A stretch of 27,759 nucleotides of DNA, taken from IMG/VR virus record IMGVR_UViG_3300027763_000192, positions 1 through 27,759 of that record; one strand, 5' to 3'. The notes beneath the pieces are model-generated. The model ran no database searches and was not told the DNA's origin. It saw nothing but the letters and a program-made list of their open reading frames with translations. The stretch is from a virus. Of this stretch, positions 24,474 to 27,759 are shown in pieces. Made by a program: the position numbers and the translations under genes. Position 1 is the stretch's first letter; each line of letters begins with the position of its first letter.

Positions 24474-24938
24474 ATGGCAAAACTACTATCAGGCACAAGA
24501 ATTTATGGTACGGCAAACGTAGACAGTACACTTACTGTCGGCGGAACCGTGTACGCCGATAAAATCATAACAACCAGTTTACCATTGGTTCTGAATGATA
24601 TATCAAACCAATTCGATGGTGTAAAACATGTATTTGTATTACGAACTGACCAAACGGACATAACTGCAAACAACATTACCGACTCGAAGAACCTTGAGGT
24701 TATAGTCGATGGTCTGAGACTTGCTCCTTATGTAAAACAGAATACCTATCCTTGGTTGACTCCATATGATTCCTATAGAGGTTTTCGTGTGGTTGCAACA
24801 ACAACTTCGGCCAACGTTATCATTTATAACGCACCGGTAGCTGGAGACCAAGGCGTTTTAACTATCATAAATAGTTCATTGACGGTACAAACCAGAAAAT
24901 ACCCATATTCCGCTACGACAATAGCACTAGGAGATTAA
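24474..24938 (+). CDS. small virion structural protein (cyanophage-type)
   Basis: A 154-residue protein. It opens with a short fibre-like N-terminus ('TRIYGTANVDSTLTVGGTVYA'; motifs TRIYGTANV and LTVGGTVYA) and continues 'LVLNDISNQFDG', 'VFVLRTDQTDI', 'SKNLEVIVDGLRLAPYVKQ', 'YPWLTPYDSYRGFRV' and 'NVIIYNAPVAGDQG'. It ends 'RKYPYSATTIALGD'. I recognise this second part as a conserved module of structural proteins in T4-like cyanophages and pelagiphages, found near fibre genes. Its exact role is unknown to me; it may be a baseplate or fibre-adaptor piece. It lies 14 bases after the previous stop, with no strong ribosome site. The next gene follows after 6 bases. Confidence 0.75.
   Translation: MAKLLSGTRIYGTANVDSTLTVGGTVYADKIITTSLPLVLNDISNQFDGVKHVFVLRTDQTDITANNITDSKNLEVIVDGLRLAPYVKQNTYPWLTPYDSYRGFRVVATTTSANVIIYNAPVAGDQGVLTIINSSLTVQTRKYPYSATTIALGD
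24929..24933 (+). promoter_or_regulatory. ribosome binding site for the last gene
   Basis: AGGAG inside the end of the preceding coding region, 11 bases before ATG 24945. The spacing is on the long side, but no other site is visible. Confidence 0.5.
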
Positions 24939-24944
24939 TTTAAA

Positions 24945-27759
24945 ATGGCAAAACACGTAATATTAGAAGCGTACACCTTCACACCTTCCACTAAAACCAT
25001 TGTGGTAACAGGTAAGGGTATCCGCAGAGAACAACTGTTGTTGATTACAAACACTACCACAGGTACTGTATTGTATAACTTCTCCGATCCTTCATTATTG
25101 ACAACAAGTTATACTAATGCTGTAGACGCAGTAACTGGCCAAGAAACCACTACAATGGTTTTGGCATACAATACTGCAACAATGGCTTCTACAGATAAAC
25201 TTGCCATTCTTACTGAAGAAACTTATCAAGAAATAACTCCCGCAGAAACGATGCGTGATCCTGTTGATAAGTTACGTGTATCGACTCCAGAATCTTTGAT
25301 TGATACCGACTTTGAATATGGTACACAACCAACAAAGTGGGAAGGTTTGACCACATTAAACAATCGTCCTTCGGCATTTTATGATGTAACTATGCCGATA
25401 GCAATTACTAATATTACAGCATCAGCAAAAACCATTACTGTAACGACAACAAACCCACCAGCAAACGGCACACCAATTTTTGTTCAAGGTACGCTTGATG
25501 ACACTAACGCTGGTGGTTGGTGGATAGTTGAAAACGGTACACCTGGAGCAAACTGTATATACACAACAACCAACACACCTGCGGCAAGTTTGTATGATGC
25601 AACAAAGTCCTTGGTTTTTTCTGGATCATTTTATACAGGCGCAGCAATTCCTGCCGGTACCTCAGCATTTACTAACTCAGGAACAACAGTAACCTGCACC
25701 ACAACTCAAGCACACGGACTTCGTGTTGGTGACGGTATCTATGTTATTGGTACAACTTCAACAACTTTTCCACCTAACGGTTCTTGGGTTGTTGCTACTA
25801 CACCAACAACCAACACACTTACGTTTGTTGTAGCTAACGCTCCTACAGGTACAATTACATCAGTATCAAATGCCAGTTTGTATACAAGACAACTAGGATA
25901 TAGTCAACACAGAGCTCATGATGGTGGTGTTCAATTCACCAACGTTTCACCGCAACATGGTTATCAAGTTGTTAGACAAACTCGCCGTCAATTCCGTTAC
26001 CAATCTGGTAAGGCGATGCAATTCTCAACCGGTTCTTTATTGAAACCAGCATTAATGGTTGAAACACTAACAAGTAGTGGTTCGACAGTTACAGTAACAA
26101 CAAAGTATCCACACGGATTGGCCACAGGTGCGGCTGTAAAAATTACAGGATGTAACGAAACAGCTTACAACGGCACAGGTGTTTCTGGCGGTATCACTTA
26201 TGTTGTTACCTCAGCTCCAACAGCTTTAACCTTTACTTACACAGCCAGTGGTACACCTTCAGCATCACCTGCAACTGGTTTTCCAATAACTGTGAGCCCA
26301 AACGCATGGTATGGTTCTTCTAATCGTATTGGATTGTTTGACCAACAAAACGGATTATTCTTTGAACATGACGGACAAACCTTATATGCAGTAAAACGCA
26401 GTAGTACAGCACAACTTTCTGGATATGCCACGGTAACTTCAGGTTCAAACTCTGTTACAGGTGTAAGCACCAAGTTCAGCACACAAACAAAACCAGGTGA
26501 TTTTATTGTTATTCGTGGCATGAGTTACATTGTGCAAACAATTACGTCTGATACTCAAATGTATGTTTATCCAGAGTACAGAGGTGTATCATCAGGTAAC
26601 AACACATTAAGTAAAACAATTGACACAAGATACGCACAAAGCACTTGGAACATTGATAAAATGGACGGTACTGGTGCATCGTTATTTAACATTGATGCAA
26701 CAAAAATGCAGATGTTTTACATTGACTATACATGGTATGGTGCAGGCGGAGCTCGTTTTGGTTTCAAAAACAACCGTGGTGAAGTTATTTACTGTCATCG
26801 TGTTCCAAACAACAACGTTAACACAGAAGCATATATGCGTTCCGGTAACTTAGTTGCTCGTTACGAAACTAACACGATACCTCCAAGAACATATTCAACC
26901 GCAACTTTGGCAAGTGGTTCAACCGGACCATTAACTGTTGCTGATACTTCATTATTTCCAACATCAGGTACATTGGTTGTTTCGGCTGCGGCTGATACTG
27001 GTGGTGCAATTGAATATCTTTCATATACTGGTAAAACTGCAACAACATTTACTGGCTTGACACGCAACGTTGTAAACTTAACTGGTACAGGTTTCACTGC
27101 TGGTGGTGGTACTGCTTCTGCAACAGCATTTACATATTCTGCAACAGCACCAATTTCAGTTGAGTTGTATTCTCCACAACAAGCATCCACAATTTCACAT
27201 TGGGGTTCTTCTGTTATTATGGATGGTCGATATGATAATGATCGTTCAATTGAATTCAACTATGGTTTAAATTCACCTGCAACTTTTACTACTGCTGGTA
27301 CAAGATATCCAGTTTTCAGTATTCGTTTGTCACCATCAGTAGATAACGGACAAACAGGTCTATTAGGTGCAAGAGAAATTATTAATCGTATGCAATTGCA
27401 ACCAGTTGGATGTAGTGTATATCCAACTGGAGCCGGTGTTAAGGTTGACTTTATCTTGAATGGTCGTGTATCAAGTTCAGCGAGTGCATATGTTGCTGTT
27501 GGTGGTTCCAGTCTAGCGCAATATGCCAACCATGGTACAGGTGCAACAATCACTGGTGGTGAAAACATCTATACATTCTTTGCACCAGCGGCTGCTGTTT
27601 CTGCACAGGATATTAGTAAGCTGCGTGATTTAGGTACATCTATTCTTGGTGGCGGTACAACATTAACAGTACCAACAACTGCAAACAACATTTATCCAGA
27701 TGGTCCAGACATTTTAACTGTTTGTGTAACACCACTTGGTCCAAACGCAGCAACAGTAG
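24945..27759 (+). CDS. large modular virion structural protein (3' end outside window)
   Basis: Open from ATG 24945 to the right edge, 938 residues with no stop. Visible features: N-terminus 'MAKHVILEAYTFTPSTKTIVV'-like strand (motif AKHVILEAYTFTP); a conserved 'RDPVDKLRVSTPESLIDTDF' and 'EYGTQPTKWEGL' (about 101-135); three beta modules of the 'PHGL..G..V.I.G' type (about 156-215, 245-305, 376-445); 'IGLFDQQNGLFFEHDGQTLY' (about 460-480); a 'GSNSVTGVSTKF...GDFIVIRG' module (492-545); 'FPTSGTLVV...EYLSYTG' (about 665-690); and 'FSIRLSPSVDNGQTGLLGAR' (about 790-810). This order recurs in structural proteins of T4-like cyanophages. Likely part of a fibre or distal tail structure. Confidence 0.8.
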   Translation, partial: MAKHVILEAYTFTPSTKTIVVTGKGIRREQLLLITNTTTGTVLYNFSDPSLLTTSYTNAVDAVTGQETTTMVLAYNTATMASTDKLAILTEETYQEITPAETMRDPVDKLRVSTPESLIDTDFEYGTQPTKWEGLTTLNNRPSAFYDVTMPIAITNITASAKTITVTTTNPPANGTPIFVQGTLDDTNAGGWWIVENGTPGANCIYTTTNTPAASLYDATKSLVFSGSFYTGAAIPAGTSAFTNSGTTVTCTTTQAHGLRVGDGIYVIGTTSTTFPPNGSWVVATTPTTNTLTFVVANAPTGTITSVSNASLYTRQLGYSQHRAHDGGVQFTNVSPQHGYQVVRQTRRQFRYQSGKAMQFSTGSLLKPALMVETLTSSGSTVTVTTKYPHGLATGAAVKITGCNETAYNGTGVSGGITYVVTSAPTALTFTYTASGTPSASPATGFPITVSPNAWYGSSNRIGLFDQQNGLFFEHDGQTLYAVKRSSTAQLSGYATVTSGSNSVTGVSTKFSTQTKPGDFIVIRGMSYIVQTITSDTQMYVYPEYRGVSSGNNTLSKTIDTRYAQSTWNIDKMDGTGASLFNIDATKMQMFYIDYTWYGAGGARFGFKNNRGEVIYCHRVPNNNVNTEAYMRSGNLVARYETNTIPPRTYSTATLASGSTGPLTVADTSLFPTSGTLVVSAAADTGGAIEYLSYTGKTATTFTGLTRNVVNLTGTGFTAGGGTASATAFTYSATAPISVELYSPQQASTISHWGSSVIMDGRYDNDRSIEFNYGLNSPATFTTAGTRYPVFSIRLSPSVDNGQTGLLGAREIINRMQLQPVGCSVYPTGAGVKVDFILNGRVSSSASAYVAVGGSSLAQYANHGTGATITGGENIYTFFAPAAAVSAQDISKLRDLGTSILGGGTTLTVPTTANNIYPDGPDILTVCVTPLGPNAATV

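Overview
This window reads as part of the virion-structure region of a large, AT-rich, T4-like tailed phage (contractile tail). All convincing genes are on the + strand and tightly packed, with several 1- or 4-base stop/start overlaps. Three adjacent genes at 12356-15152 resemble T4 gp13 and gp14 (neck) and gp15 (tail sheath terminator), in the form seen in marine cyanophages and pelagiphages. Two perfect copies of the T4-type late promoter box TATAAATA lie upstream of transcription blocks. The base composition and the 'SYANSAY/QANTG' fibre repeats suggest an aquatic bacterial host. The host cannot be named from the sequence.

Layout. 3-263 is the end of a gene that looks like a 2-oxoglutarate/Fe(II) oxygenase. 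374-977 holds two small, probably virion-associated proteins. 977-7241 holds a 1295-residue coiled-coil fibre and a 791-residue beta-rich repeat protein. A late promoter at 7237-7244 precedes a short fibre (7277, TTG start), a 61-residue acidic protein (7911) and a 1388-residue beta-repeat protein (8103). A second late promoter at 12322-12329 drives the neck/tail completion genes 13, 14 and 15. Gene 15 overlaps a giant 2158-residue fibre (15149). This is followed by a 944-residue protein with three sugar-binding-like modules and a LamG-like end (21625), a 154-residue structural protein (24474), and a large modular structural protein that runs off the window (24945).

Functionally, about 90 percent of the window builds or decorates the virion, and most of that appears to be adhesin or fibre material. 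The fibres share an architecture: an N-terminal virion-attachment-like segment, long strictly 7-residue-periodic Ala/Asn/Ser/Tyr coiled-coil-like stretches, 'LPxSGGTxTG' transition motifs, and then assorted beta modules (5-repeat propeller, carbohydrate-binding-like, LamG-like, tandem duplications). The main points of interest are the heptad-quantised repeats shared between fibre genes, an ATT start codon for the essential neck gene 14 behind a 12-codon mini-ORF, a TTG start behind a 5-codon mini-ORF, a small beta module shared by gp14 and an extended gp15, and the placement of the neck genes inside a multi-adhesin cluster. I found no RNA genes, CRISPR array, integrase, transposase or reverse transcriptase.
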